In this document: positions 34,177 through 45,435 of the stretch, one piece after another
Layout: every line of letters begins with the position of its first letter
Position numbering within the stretch: the first letter of the stretch is position 1
DNA from: Dactylellina haptotyla
Taxonomy: Eukaryota; Ascomycota; Orbiliomycetes; Orbiliales; Orbiliaceae
Reading direction: 5' to 3'
DNA length: 64,000 nt
Assembly: GCA_031310005.1 (NCBI GenBank)
Contig: CM062380.1
Location: forward strand, 620,001-684,000
Translations under genes and position numbers: made by a program
The notes under the pieces: model-generated
Seen by the model: the letters and a program-made list of their open reading frames with translations, nothing else
What the model was told of the DNA's origin: nothing
Database searches by the model: none

Positions 34177-35308
34177 TTAGGCTTGCTCGCTAACTACATC
34201 CTTAACCGAACGTTCTCCAGCAACAGCATCCGGCGGCAAATAGCCAAGCAGTTCTTTCGCAAATGCCGCGGCCACGGCAGCAGCATGTTCTTGCCAGGCT
34301 TTGTTCTTATGAGAGTCTGCATAATCGCAGATGCCTCGAATGACGAGACAAGGAAGTGCACTGAGAACACCAGCCGCCTCCATCTCGATGCAGAGAACCT
34401 CGCCGCCAAGTTTGGCATCGAGATCCTTCCGCATGCTGGCATCTTTGATGACCTGCCGGTATACCGTGTATATCGTTAGACGACTTGAAAATCTCCACAA
34501 TATAAGCAATTATATGAACACGTACCTGATTACCTGATGCGATCAAACCGTAATGAACTCGCATTTCTTTCTCCTTCCGCTTCACAATATACTTCGCATC
34601 ACACCATTGACAGCCCTCATATTCTTCTTCCTCTTCTTCTTCTTCATCCTCTTCATCCTGCTCCTCTTCATCGTCTTCACCCTTCGGCTTCTCGTTAACA
34701 TGCTCATACGTCGCCTTGAAGAGCACATCCTGCAGTTTATCCCTACATAGATACTTAGTCTTCAATCTGGGGAACTTCTCCCCCATCTCCTCAAGGTACT
34801 CTGGAATCTTCGTGCCGTGCGTTTCATGATCGGTCTCCAATTTTCCCACCGCTGTAAGCAGCAACGTGGGGGGATTATTTAACGCCCCCGTGCGCTCGAA
34901 CTCCCCGTTCTTCGTCTTGCCCATGTCCCATTGCACTACACCCGGGAACGCGCCGACTGGAGTACCCACCACCACGTCCCCAAGTCGTACTTTGGGCGGC
35001 ACCCCGCCACCGATCCCCACCATTAACACGAATTTAACGGCGGGGAAAGTATTCGCCAGATGGGTTGCAACTGCGCTGGCGGAGTTATTCCCGTATTTGC
35101 CCTTGGGCAGGCAGGTGATGACCACATTGTGGTTTAGGATCGACCCGAGCGTGTAGGTGTTTTGGTCTGTACTTGGTTTTGTCAAATCGGCGTGGGTCTC
35201 GTCGAGCATTGCCGTCGCGGCGGTTTGCTCTTTGGGGAGAGCGCAGACCCAGCCGATTGTATAATCTGCGTGCTGCTTTTGCGGCAGCGGGGCCTTCTTG
35301 ATGACCAT
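34177..35308 (-). CDS. Stand-alone nucleoside-phosphorylase-like (PNP_UDP) protein of the fungal NLR type
   Basis: Exons 35308-34526 and 34452-34177 over a 73-base intron (donor GTACGT, branch TCTAACG, acceptor GGCAG, phase 0); 352 residues. The whole protein matches the layout of the N-terminal PNP_UDP domain found in fungal NLR-like proteins: [13 protein letters not shown] near the start, [18 protein letters not shown] at ~95-112, a CxxC pair (CQWC), [10 protein letters not shown] at the intron, then [20 protein letters not shown] and [12 protein letters not shown]. The phosphorylase fold would cleave or bind nucleosides; in NLRs it is thought to be an effector domain. Here no NACHT or repeat domain follows. 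The variable loop before CQWC is expanded into an almost pure Asp/Glu run of about 20 residues. Enzymatic activity is not proven by sequence. Confidence 0.88.
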
Positions 35309-36417
35309 TTTTTCAATATAGAGTAGATAAGTAATATATGAAGGTGAAATAGAGTTGATTTTCGTAAAATTAAGACAATCGATACGGTACTGTATATACG
35401 ATAGTTGTTTATTTTACTCTTGCTTCTAATAGCTGTCTATATATATAGCTTTCCGGATAACCTCGAGATCCTGTCGGATTTTTTGGCGCTGGCGGGGCAA
35501 GGCTACATCCAGCCGTGTTGCAGTTTGCGCTGGCTGACGAGGGGTAACCAATTGACAGACATCTCCGTTTAGTATCTGCATGGTTTGTAGAGACGCATCT
35601 GGCGTGCATATGGTGTGCATTGAGTGCTTTCTGTGCTACATGAATGCATTACATCCATCTTGCCGCTGTGCGAATATTTCTTTTTTATTAAGACTTGATT
35701 TCAATTTTTAAGAACGTAGTAAGGTTCAATTTAAAAATTATAGGATAAGTATTCCTGGCGCAATTAGCTGCGCTGGTACGAATACCTTTCAGTCATATAT
35801 ACTGTGTAGTACTAGTTCGTCATTATTAAATTCAACACTATGGCCTATTTAAAATTTTAAATCAACAAAAAGCTACAAAATTTCAATATCTTCGAGCCTC
35901 AAGTTTCCAAAGCAATAGCCATGATACTAAAAAAACAACTTGAAACTTGTAAATAACACCCTAAATTCGCCTTCCTTGGCAAATTATGGTCAATCGTGGG
36001 GGCATGGGATAAGCTTAAGGCGACGTACTTTCAACGGTGTGAAAGACGTTGATATCTAGTTCTCTCAAAATGCTGCTCATATGCTCACGCCAATAGCCAG
36101 AGCTACGCGCCACAGAATTACGCCACAACAACCAAAGACGTTTGGATGCAACAAGATGTACGCCGGCAACACGGTTTGCCCTCATTCTGGTCCCATTATT
36201 TTCAGCCTGCTTGTCGCGCGGGGAGGGGAAAAGCCGAAATCAAAGATCGAGCTGAATAAATATAGATAACGCCTAAACTTTATAAACCTGGGCGCTAGAG
36301 TTAGAGGCCAAAACCCTTCTATTCACCCATTCCGACCCTAAGAATACTACAGTGTGACCCTAAAAAATATATCTTATTGTTATATCTTCCCCCAATATCG
36401 TGCGCGCCTTCGATCCA
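35309..36417. other. Divergent intergenic region
   Basis: About 1.1 kb, AT-rich, between the phosphorylase-like gene and the P-loop-less WD40 gene, which are transcribed away from each other. Short frames only; no P-loop-coding exon for the downstream gene is seen here. Confidence 0.5.
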
Positions 36418-39400
36418 ATGGCATTCTCCGGGTGGAAGCGAATGTTGGGGCGGAAATCGCGCTTTGAAAACGCCGCTGCTTCGGAATCAACAGCTTCGCA
36501 TAAGGAGTCGGTTTTACAGTCAAAACAGACTCCAAAACGGACCTATTTCGAAAATAGTGTTCCAGATACGCCTAGCATCTCGAATGCGGAGAGTTCCAAA
36601 CAGGAGGTCTTCCCTTTACGCCAAGAACACGAGAGTCCGAGATCGAAATCATCTAGCGCTCAGAACTATCCGGAATCAAGTGCCCCCTCGCAAACGACGT
36701 TGACATCTCAGCTAGAGAATCACATATCGCACTTAACTCTAAAGATTGAATCTTCCGCCCCAGCACCTCGAATAGACAGCCTAGCTGAGTATCGCCACAC
36801 TGGCTCCACTACAGAGAGCACTGAAGTTAGTCGGCTCCGGCAGTTGACAGCACCTTTGGGAACCTCGTCAGAAACAACATCAACTATTAAAGACCAACTA
36901 TCTACCTCTGTAACTCTTAATCATTCCGATTCCGATGAGTCGTATGCATCCGCCCAATCTGACGATTCAGACGCATCCGATGATTCAACTATACTCCGGC
37001 AAAGGGAATCAATTCGACAGCAGAAAATAACTCCGCCGCAAGAGGAATGTAAACTAGCCTTGGCAAAAGCATTGGAAGCAACTGACAAGGTTCTCGCCAA
37101 TAAACTAGCTGATAAATTGGCGTCATTATTAGAAGGAAATCATGAAAAAATGCCAGAGCTATGGAACATAGACCTGGCGAAGCTGGCTCTCAGCGCGAAC
37201 TGCCTTCCAAGACCAGATATTATTACATACTTATCGACTATTGGCAAAGGTGGTGTATATCAGGGCCGTACCGTTTCGCCAAACCTTCAAATTGAGGCAC
37301 TCTTCATTGAAGGAGTGATATTTCTAAAGGTGCAAAATTATACGAAAGCCATAAAATCTTTCAAAAGGGGATACAAATTAGCTCGCCAGGCTGCAGTACC
37401 CGGACAAGCGAGTGATTTCATTAAAATTCTTCTCACGACATATGAGATATCTGGCGGCCCATCCGAAGAAGTGGAAGTGTATACAGCTCTCTTGCCTAAA
37501 AACTATCAACCAACACCATTATTCCTCTTGGAACTGCAGCATCTCACGGCGACGAATGTAGCAGAATCAGTTATGTCAGAGCGATGCTTTAAGGCATTAA
37601 TTGGGTTGTCTAAATCAAAACGCTATCGAGAGAGCGCTGTTACTCGACATCAATGCAACTTGATTTTTGCACTTCTATCTATCGCTCAAGGACCTATTTC
37701 TGTTGAGACTATAGAACAATTTTGCGATATCCCGGCGGAGAAAATAGTCGAAATATTGGATTTATGCGAGCAAATTTTGAAAATTGAACGGGACAGTGTG
37801 GCACGGAGCCGAAATCAAGTTAATACAGGAGAAAATCAATTTGCGGAAATTGCTGTTTCCTTAGGAAACCCATATTTCAGAAAAATATTTACTGAACCTT
37901 CTCAAGTTGAAAATAGTTATTTCTTGGAGGATTCTGCGGAAATACACCGAAGGCTCTCGGTCAGGCTTTTCGAGAGAATGGACCAGTCACTTAAAGATGA
38001 CATCTGCAATCTAAGGGCGTATGGGACGCGGCAGCCCATTGACGCGCAGATAGTACATAATTGTATTCCTACTTCATTACAATATGCTTGCAAAAATTGG
38101 TTATATCATCTCCAGGAGGGCGGGATCTCCCCTGCGGTCTCTCAAAAAGCTCAAGATTTCTTAGTGATCGATAGCCTTCGTTGGATCGAAGCGATGGGGG
38201 TTATGCAGTCTTCCAGCTTGGCACTGTTTATGATTCGAGAACTCGAGAGAATTTACGATAATAAAAATGTAGGCTCGGACCCAAACTCATGATAACATTG
38301 AGATAGACTGACACATGGGTGCAGCCAAAAGTTGTTCATGCGGATTCGGAGATTATTATCGGCCAAATCAAATACATTTGCAAGCTCCTAGAGCAATACA
38401 ATCCCATTATTGACGAGACGCCCCTGCAAATTCATTACCTCAATCTATTCCTCAGGTTCGAACAACACCTTCCCCCAGTCTGGGGTAATCTGAATGTAGA
38501 CGTGAAGATCCATGATCTAGAAGACCAGGTTTCGGTTGCAAAACGTTTGGAATCAGAATTCCAGGAATTTCGCAAAATAGGACACTTCCCAAAATCCGGA
38601 GGACTGGAAACTCGAGGCGAAAGCCCAATTCTCATTTTCTCTCCTGATTGTCAACGGCTTGCATATAACAAACCCAACGCCGAAGTGGTTATTGTTAAGG
38701 ATTTAGCCATTAAAGACTCGAGCACGATGCTGATCACGGGTGAGAAATCCATTTGGGGCATTTGTTTCTCACACGAGCACGGGCCTCTCAGTAATACCCT
38801 AGCTCTTGCTACCCCCGTGTCAACCCTGCTATGGGACTTGACAAAAAATAAACGGATACGAAGCACTGGTCTGGATATGATGTTCGGCGAATACGTATGG
38901 TCAAGCAACGTGATAGAATTTTCTCCTAATAATAAGTGTCTGGGCGTTCTAGCAAATTCAAGGGCCTTCGTTTTAGACGCACATACGGGCTCTATACATT
39001 ACTCGGTGAAGATGGATTATATCTTCCTTGCTTTCGCATTTTCCTGCAACAGTGAATATGCAGTGGCTTTAGACAACAGAAGCGCCTTACACAAGATTTC
39101 ATCCACCTCTCGCATGAGCGAAATCATCAGATTTCCACAGACAGATGAGTATAGCGATTCAGGAAGGCATAAGTTATCTCTCGTTCAGTGCTTTCCAAAC
39201 GAGACTGTTTTAGCTTGGCATTGCTGGGATACGGTTGCACGGGGAGTTACCACGGACGGAAAACCGGTCTTCAGTTTTAAAGATATACAATTTCAGGCTT
39301 CTTTAGCCGTTTCCCGGAGCCAACGGCGATTCGCAATAGTGAGCAGGGATTCTATTATAATTGGAAACATACCTAAAGGGGAGCAGGTGCAGTGCCTCAG

Positions 39401-39890
39401 ACCTACAAAAAACAGCTACGATAACTATGGAAAAATTTTCGCAGCTGCATTTTTCCCATCTGGTGATTTCTTGATCACAGTCTCGAGCGATTATGGCCTA
39501 AAATGTCACGAATTGATTTTAGATCTAAAAGTGGAGGACCGGTGGGTGGTTCGTGGCAATGAACCGCTGCTTTGGATTCCGCCAAGTTATCACGCTACGA
39601 TCGTCTCGCCATCTAAGAGTAATTGCGTTTTATTTACACATCAATCCGGTTATTCGATCGAGATTTCATTTACGCTTGGTAGACACGAGATGTTAGTGCA
39701 GAACGGATGGTTTCCGGGAACAGGCAACAATACGTCAACACGTGAAAGGCCACCACCTGTAGATCCATTTACACTCCCACCACTTATGGTCTCGTTCCCA
39801 GTTCAACACAAAACTTACAACGCAACACGTCAAAGTCTGACCCCGCGAGACCAACCACTTATAAGAAGGACTTCAGACTACGTAGAGTAG
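36418..39890 (+). CDS. NLR-like winged-helix/WD40 protein lacking a NACHT P-loop
   Basis: Exons 36418-38268 and 38325-39890, about 1138 residues. The first ~205 residues are Ser-rich and disordered. A helical region follows, with a TPR-like unit (EALFIEGVIFLKVQNYTKAI) near 295-320. From ~425 the sequence parallels the post-NACHT part of the gene at 3097: a winged-helix stretch (CNLIFALLSIAQGPISVETI), then HRRLSVRLFERM and LQYACKNWLYHL. After the intron, ETPLQIHYLNLFLRFEQ matches the APLQIY propeller start, and a degenerate WD40 propeller (IFSPDCQRLAY, IEFSPNNKCLG, FFPSGDFLIT) runs to the end. No Walker A or Walker B is present anywhere, so it should not act as an NTP switch. It could be a decoy, regulator or partner of intact NLRs. 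The homology to the NLR tail is my reading by eye. Confidence 0.78.
38269..38324 (+). other. Intron before the WD40 part of the P-loop-less gene
   Basis: 56 bases, phase 0, donor GTAGGC, branch GACTGACA, acceptor GGTGCAG. It contains an in-frame TGA after seven codons (38290-38292). The position relative to the PLQI propeller start matches the intron at 5158-5220 to within about three residues. Confidence 0.85.
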
Positions 39891-40586
39891 TCCCGCCGGT
39901 AATGAAGCTCACTAACCGAACTATACTATGATACATACTACAGCAAAATCATTAAGGCACTATATATCAATGCTTCTCTAGCTCTTTTCACAAGGCTGAC
40001 GTAATAGTTGATCTCTTTTGCTTATTTTTGATGCAGCGCGATGCCTAGTATATATTATTTGCAGTTGGAACGAAAGCAGATCAGAGAATAGTATATGACA
40101 TCGATGCATCCCGAGCCCAGTAGGTTGATTTTGCTCATGTTTGACTCCCAACTGACAACTTTGCAAATTTGGCCAGTAGGTTATTCTTAGCTATATTAAA
40201 ATTCTTCACATTTTCTCAAGTAAATAAATGAAATTTCCTTAATTTTAAGTTTGCAATCAGAAATGTTGAATACTTTTTCTGTGCCTCTCTTTCACTTGAT
40301 ATTTCTTTGTATATATATACATGTGCTCCGTCATCATAAAAAATTGATACAGGTATCACAATCCCCGCCCTATTAGATACAAGTAATTCGAATAGTATTT
40401 TTGCCAAAAAAATGTCAAGTTCAAAACTTTTTCTTTTGATCAAAAGTTTCAAAACGCTTTTGTTAAGTGGTTTTTTTTATTTTATACAAACCTTCTTAGG
40501 TCCAGCATTAACAAATAAATATACAGTGCCCTTCTTGCAGCCTGAATTTTTCAATTCGTGATATACGATCACACAGCTAAGAGAGT
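39891..40586. other. Convergent intergenic region
   Basis: About 700 bases, AT-rich, between two 3' ends. Nothing supported. Confidence 0.5.
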
Positions 40587-43500
40587 TTACAATGGCTTTC
40601 CACCGATGAACTCACTCCATCGCTTGACTTCACTAGGAATACCCTCCTTCCTAGGCAATTTCTCGCTCAAGCACCTAGCAAACAGCACAGCCGTCTATTT
40701 AAAGAACCCGTTAGTATAAGGTAAATAATGATATTTTTGTTAGTTAGGTAGAACAAACCTTAGGTTCCATGAACAATGGCACATTGAAGTCAACGGCGTT
40801 ACGTCTCATAACGTAGTCCTCATCCAACAAGCTCGATCCCTTAGCCTTCGCCAGGTTGAACACACCCTTCACATCCTTCACCTTGAAGAGCTCCCTCAAC
40901 TTCCTCTTGTCCGCCTTGGGGAGCTCGACAACCTCGATGCTCGCTCCTGGAACAGCTTTCTCAAGAGCCTCCTTGACGGTAGGGTTGGCAGCGAGAAGCT
41001 TGTAACCCATTGGTGCGATGTACTCAACAATTTCTTTGAGGTATGGAGCGGAGACATCACCGCCAAGCAAGATACCGCATCCGGGTTCTGGGACCTGGAA
41101 GTTCATGACGGACTGGATAGAAGCCCAGTACGCCTCGACAAGGTCTTTTCCGAAACAGGCGATCTCACCGGTACTAGCCATCTCGACTCCCAAGAAGGGG
41201 TCGGCGCCGGCCAATCGAGTCCACGAGAATTGTGGGACCTTGGTAGCAACCCTGTCAACCTTCTTAGCCATAACGTCAACGGGCTCAGGAACTTCAGTGT
41301 TCGAGAGTGCTTTGGTAGCAACATCGACAAAGTTGACACCAAGGACCTTGCTGACGAAGGGGAAGGACCGAGAGGCACGGATGTTGCACTCGATAACCTT
41401 GAGTTGCGGCTCTCCACCTTCTGGGTTGTCGGCCTTGATGATTTGCATGTTGAACGGGCCGGTGATAGACCACGCCTTGGCAACTTTGACCGCAATCTCC
41501 TTGAGGCGGGCCATGGTGGGGTCGTCGAGGCTAACTGGTGGGAGGACGAGAGTGGCATCTCCAGAGTGCACACCAGCATGTTCGACGTGCTCGGAGACGG
41601 CGTGGATGAGGAGTTTGCCCTCATGAGCGACGGCGTCAACGTCGATTTCCATAGCGCCTTCGATGAACTTGGTGATAACGACTGGATGATCTGGGGTAAC
41701 GGCTGCAGCATTCTTGAGCTTCTGCTCGAGCTCGCTCTCATCTCTGATGACGCTCATGGCGGCACCGGAGAGGACGTAAGATGGACGGACGAGGACAGGG
41801 AAGCCGACTTCTTGGGAGAACTTGAGTGCATCTTCGACGCTGGTAAGTTCCTTCCAGGCTGGCTGATCAACGCCAATGCTGTCCAGAATCTGGGAGAACT
41901 TGTGACGATCCTCAGCCTTGTCGATATCCTTTGGATCAGTTCCAAGAACCTTAGCTCCGGTCTCAGAGAGCTTGAGAGCGATGTTCTGTGGCAGCTGTCC
42001 ACCAACCGAGACGACAACACCAGAAGCAGCTTCAAGTTCGTAGATATCCATAACTCTCTCGTAGCTGAGTTCTTCAAAGTAGAGTTTGTCTGCAGTGTCG
42101 AAGTCGGTGGAGTAGGTTTCTGGGTTGTAGTTGATCATGACGGTCTTCTTGCCAAGTTCTCTCAGAGCCAAGGTACAAGAAACAGCACACCAATCGAATT
42201 CAACGGAACTTCCAATACGGTAAACACCAGAGCCGAGAATGACAATACCATGGTCGTCGAATGTGACATCGTGAGAGGAGGCGTTGTATGTGGTGTAGAG
42301 ATAGTTGGTAGAAGCAGGGAATTCTGCGGCTAGGGTATCGATCTTCTTGACCCATGGGCGGATGCCAAAGTGCTTTCGGCGGGCACGGACTTCATCTTCG
42401 GTACAGTTCACGAGGAGGGAGATCTGTTTGTCACCGAATCCGAGCTTTTTGGCCTTAAGCAATAGGTCTTGGTTCAGGCCGAACAAAGAGCCGATATCAC
42501 GGAGCTCGTGGTGGCAGTCAACAATATTTTGGAGCTTGTAGAGGAACCACTTGTCGATCTTGGTGAGTTCGTGAACGCGCTCGACGCTATAGTTCTCGTG
42601 CAACATGGCCTGGCCGACAGCGAGCCATCGTCTGTCGGTTGGGTTCGCAAGTTCAAAGTCCAAGTCGTCAAACTTGTCACCTTGGAAGCCCACGAACCTG
42701 GGGTCGACTTGTCGGATGGCCTTTTGGATAGACTCTTCGAATGTACGACCAATAGCCATAACTTCACCAACAGACTTCATGGCAGATCCAATATCTCGCT
42801 TGACATGGCCGAATTTGCTCAAATCCCATCGCGGAATCTTCGAGACGATATAGTCGAGAGATGGCTCAAAGTTTGCGGTGGTCGTCTTGGTGACAGCGTT
42901 TGGAAGCTCTGGAAGGGTATGGCCCAATGCAATTTTGGCAGCGGTGTAAGCCAATGGGTAACCGGTAGCTTTGCTAGCCAAAGCAGAAGATCGAGAAAGA
43001 CGAGCATTGACTTCAATGACCCTGTAGTCCAAGCCGTCTGGCTGAAGAGCGTACTGCACGTTACATTCGCCGACAACGCCAAGATGTCGGACAATCTTGA
43101 TAGCAGCAGATCGGAGCATGTGGTATTCCTCGTCACTGAGTGTCTGGGATGGAGCAACGACAATACTGTCACCAGTATGGATACCAAGAGGATCAAAGTT
43201 CTCCATGTTGCAGACCGTGATACAGTTGTTAGAAGCGTCACGGACGACTTCGTACTCTACTTCCTTCCATCCCTTCAAGGACTTCTCTACGAGAATCTGA
43301 GGGGCGAGGGAGAGAGATTGAGAAGAGAGCGCTTCGAGCTCATCACGGTCCTTAGCGAAGCCGGAACCTAGACCACCGAGGGCGTACGCAGAACGAACGA
43401 TGATTGGGTACCCGACCTCTTCGGCGGCAGCCAACGCCTCTTCGACAGTGTTGACGGCAATGGACTCAGCAATTGGAATGTCGATTTCTTTGAGCGCCTT

Positions 43501-44281
43501 GGCGAACAAGTCACGATCTTCAGAAGTCTCCAACGTTTTGATTGGAGTTCCAAGGACCTTGACGCCCATTCTTTCGAAAACACCCATCTTGTCGAGCTTG
43601 ACGCCGACGTTGAGACCGGTCTGGCCTCCAAAGGTGAGGAGAATACCATCTGGGCGTTCTCGCTCAATGACGTGGGAGATGTATTCAGGAGTGACGGGTA
43701 AGAAGTAGACCTCGTCAGCGAGGAAGTGAGAAGTTTGAATGTTTGCAATATTAGGATTAATAAGGATAGACTGCTTTCCAGCCTCTTTCAACGCCTTGAT
43801 GGCTTGGGACCCTATACCGAGGAAATGCAAGATTAGCACAATTTGAATTTTTACATTTTACTATCATATATATTCAGAAATAAAGCGAGTTCTTACCAGA
43901 GTAATCGAACTCTCCAGCTTGCCCGATACTCAAGCCACCGCTACCGATAACCAACACCTTGTTGACGTCCACCAGATTGCCACTCCCGGCAATCACGCCC
44001 GACTCAAGATAGGCCTTCGCAGAAGGTGCAGTCTGAGTCGTGTCGGGCACCTTTCTCGCGACCGTCGAGGAAAACGTGCGGGCCTGTAAGATGGAATTGA
44101 TCCTCTTGCTTCGGCTCGCGTAGTGGAACTGGCGTTTTCCGGCGACATTGGTGGCCGCGGAAGGTGCTATGGGGGGCACGAGCTTTGGTATGGCCGTTAA
44201 GGAGTTGAAGGCTCGGGTGTAAGCGGCGAAGGTGTTAAGCTTCGAAATGGGCATGTTCTTTGTTATGAGTCTTTGGGACAT
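40587..44281 (-). CDS. cpa2: Carbamoyl-phosphate synthase large chain, arginine-specific, mitochondrial
   Basis: Three exons on the minus strand: 44281-43897, 43811-40759 and 40694-40587; introns of 85 and 64 bases with good splice signals; 1181 residues. It makes carbamoyl phosphate from bicarbonate, ATP and ammonia delivered by the small glutaminase subunit, the first step towards citrulline and arginine. Residues 1-~90 are Arg/Ser-rich and lack acids, as in a mitochondrial presequence; MPISKLNTF nine codons in is an alternative start. Two ATP-grasp halves follow: the first begins at [22 protein letters not shown] (spanning exon join 1) and includes [20 protein letters not shown]; the second begins at [20 protein letters not shown]. 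The C-terminal ~130 residues form the allosteric domain, and the last 35 come from exon 3. A free-standing large chain with a presequence excludes the fungal pyrimidine enzyme, which is fused to ATCase. Confidence 0.96.
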
Positions 44282-45435
44282 TTTGTCGGGTTGGGAGAGT
44301 AGGTGTTACCGAGTCTCCAGCTTGGTCTGTATTCTGATGATCACGAGATCGAATATAAAGAGCTACGATTGGGTGTTGCTCGTTATAGCTATGCTATGTA
44401 ACGATATGCTATGATACGATGCTATCTATGGCTGGGCCAATTGATACCGGACAGGAAGGAGGTGGATGCTGAAGCGTGAGAAGATATGGAGAGCAGAATA
44501 GTAAGTCAATACCGGGACGGGGTGGGTTGTTTAATATGATGCAAATTTTTTGCGCCTGTTGGAACCGGTTTGCAGCGAGACGGAAGCGGCGCGCGGACAA
44601 AGAAAGAGACGGGCCCACAGGCCCTCCCAATTACTCACAATTCGGCGGCGGGCAATTGGCCCCCTCCCCTTCGATTATTGCAATTTCTGCCTCCGAATTG
44701 CAGCAATTTGGGGGGCATGCAGGTCACACGAAGATATCCTCGATTCGGGCGGGGAAGTTCCAACTTGGACGGGTTTATCCACTCACACTAGCTCAGATAC
44801 AGCAAGGTACCGTTTTCTCGCTCTGTCACGGCCAGCGACAGCCAGCCAGCCGGCGGGCCTTACCCAAAACCCTCCAAGGGAGCTCCCTGCTCCGGAATGA
44901 TCAGAATTTTCTTCAGATCCCAACTGGTTTTGCCTCTTCGAGCTCCGATTTGGCGGCATTTTCCCTCGCCGATTCAACATGACAAAATCGACTGCCACGG
45001 GTCCGCAACGGCAGCCGCCTATTCGATGACGGGCAGTCAATTGCGGTGACGAGATCATTTCCAGAAGGTCTCATGCTTAAGTTTATGAGAGCGCATTCTC
45101 CTTCTCCGCATCTACTGCCAAACGACATGGCATTGCATTGCAGAATGCTGCTGCTTTTGGTCTGATACAAGATAGAAGAAAAAGCCTGCGTTGACCCGCC
45201 CGCCGATGCCGCTCCACCCACCAAATCGGCCTCGCTAACCCAAAACAGATCCGCAACAGGCAACCTCCTCCAACGCAAATTTCAACACATCCCATTCGTC
45301 TTGTTCGGGAGTGATATGATGGATTGATAGAATAAATAGATAGATAAATAGACAGATAGATAGACAATCAAATGGTTTAACGATATCGATCACAATGTAC
45401 ATTCGCCTACAGAATACAGCTCATTCAGATTCTGC
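44282..45435. other. Intergenic region upstream of cpa2
   Basis: About 1.15 kb between the cpa2 start and the 3' end of the next minus-strand gene. Overlapping short frames on both strands have no domain. A GATA-type microsatellite is listed separately. Confidence 0.5.
45326..45366. repeat. Imperfect GATA/AATA microsatellite
   Basis: Tandem 4-base units of GATA with AATA and GACA variants over about 40 bases, just 3' of the large secreted-protein gene. Confidence 0.7.

Noticed and set aside
41230-43371. Long plus-strand frames (41230-42333 and 42469-43371)
   Set aside because: They lie antisense to the strongly conserved carbamoyl-phosphate synthase exon and show no domain; shadows of its codon usage.
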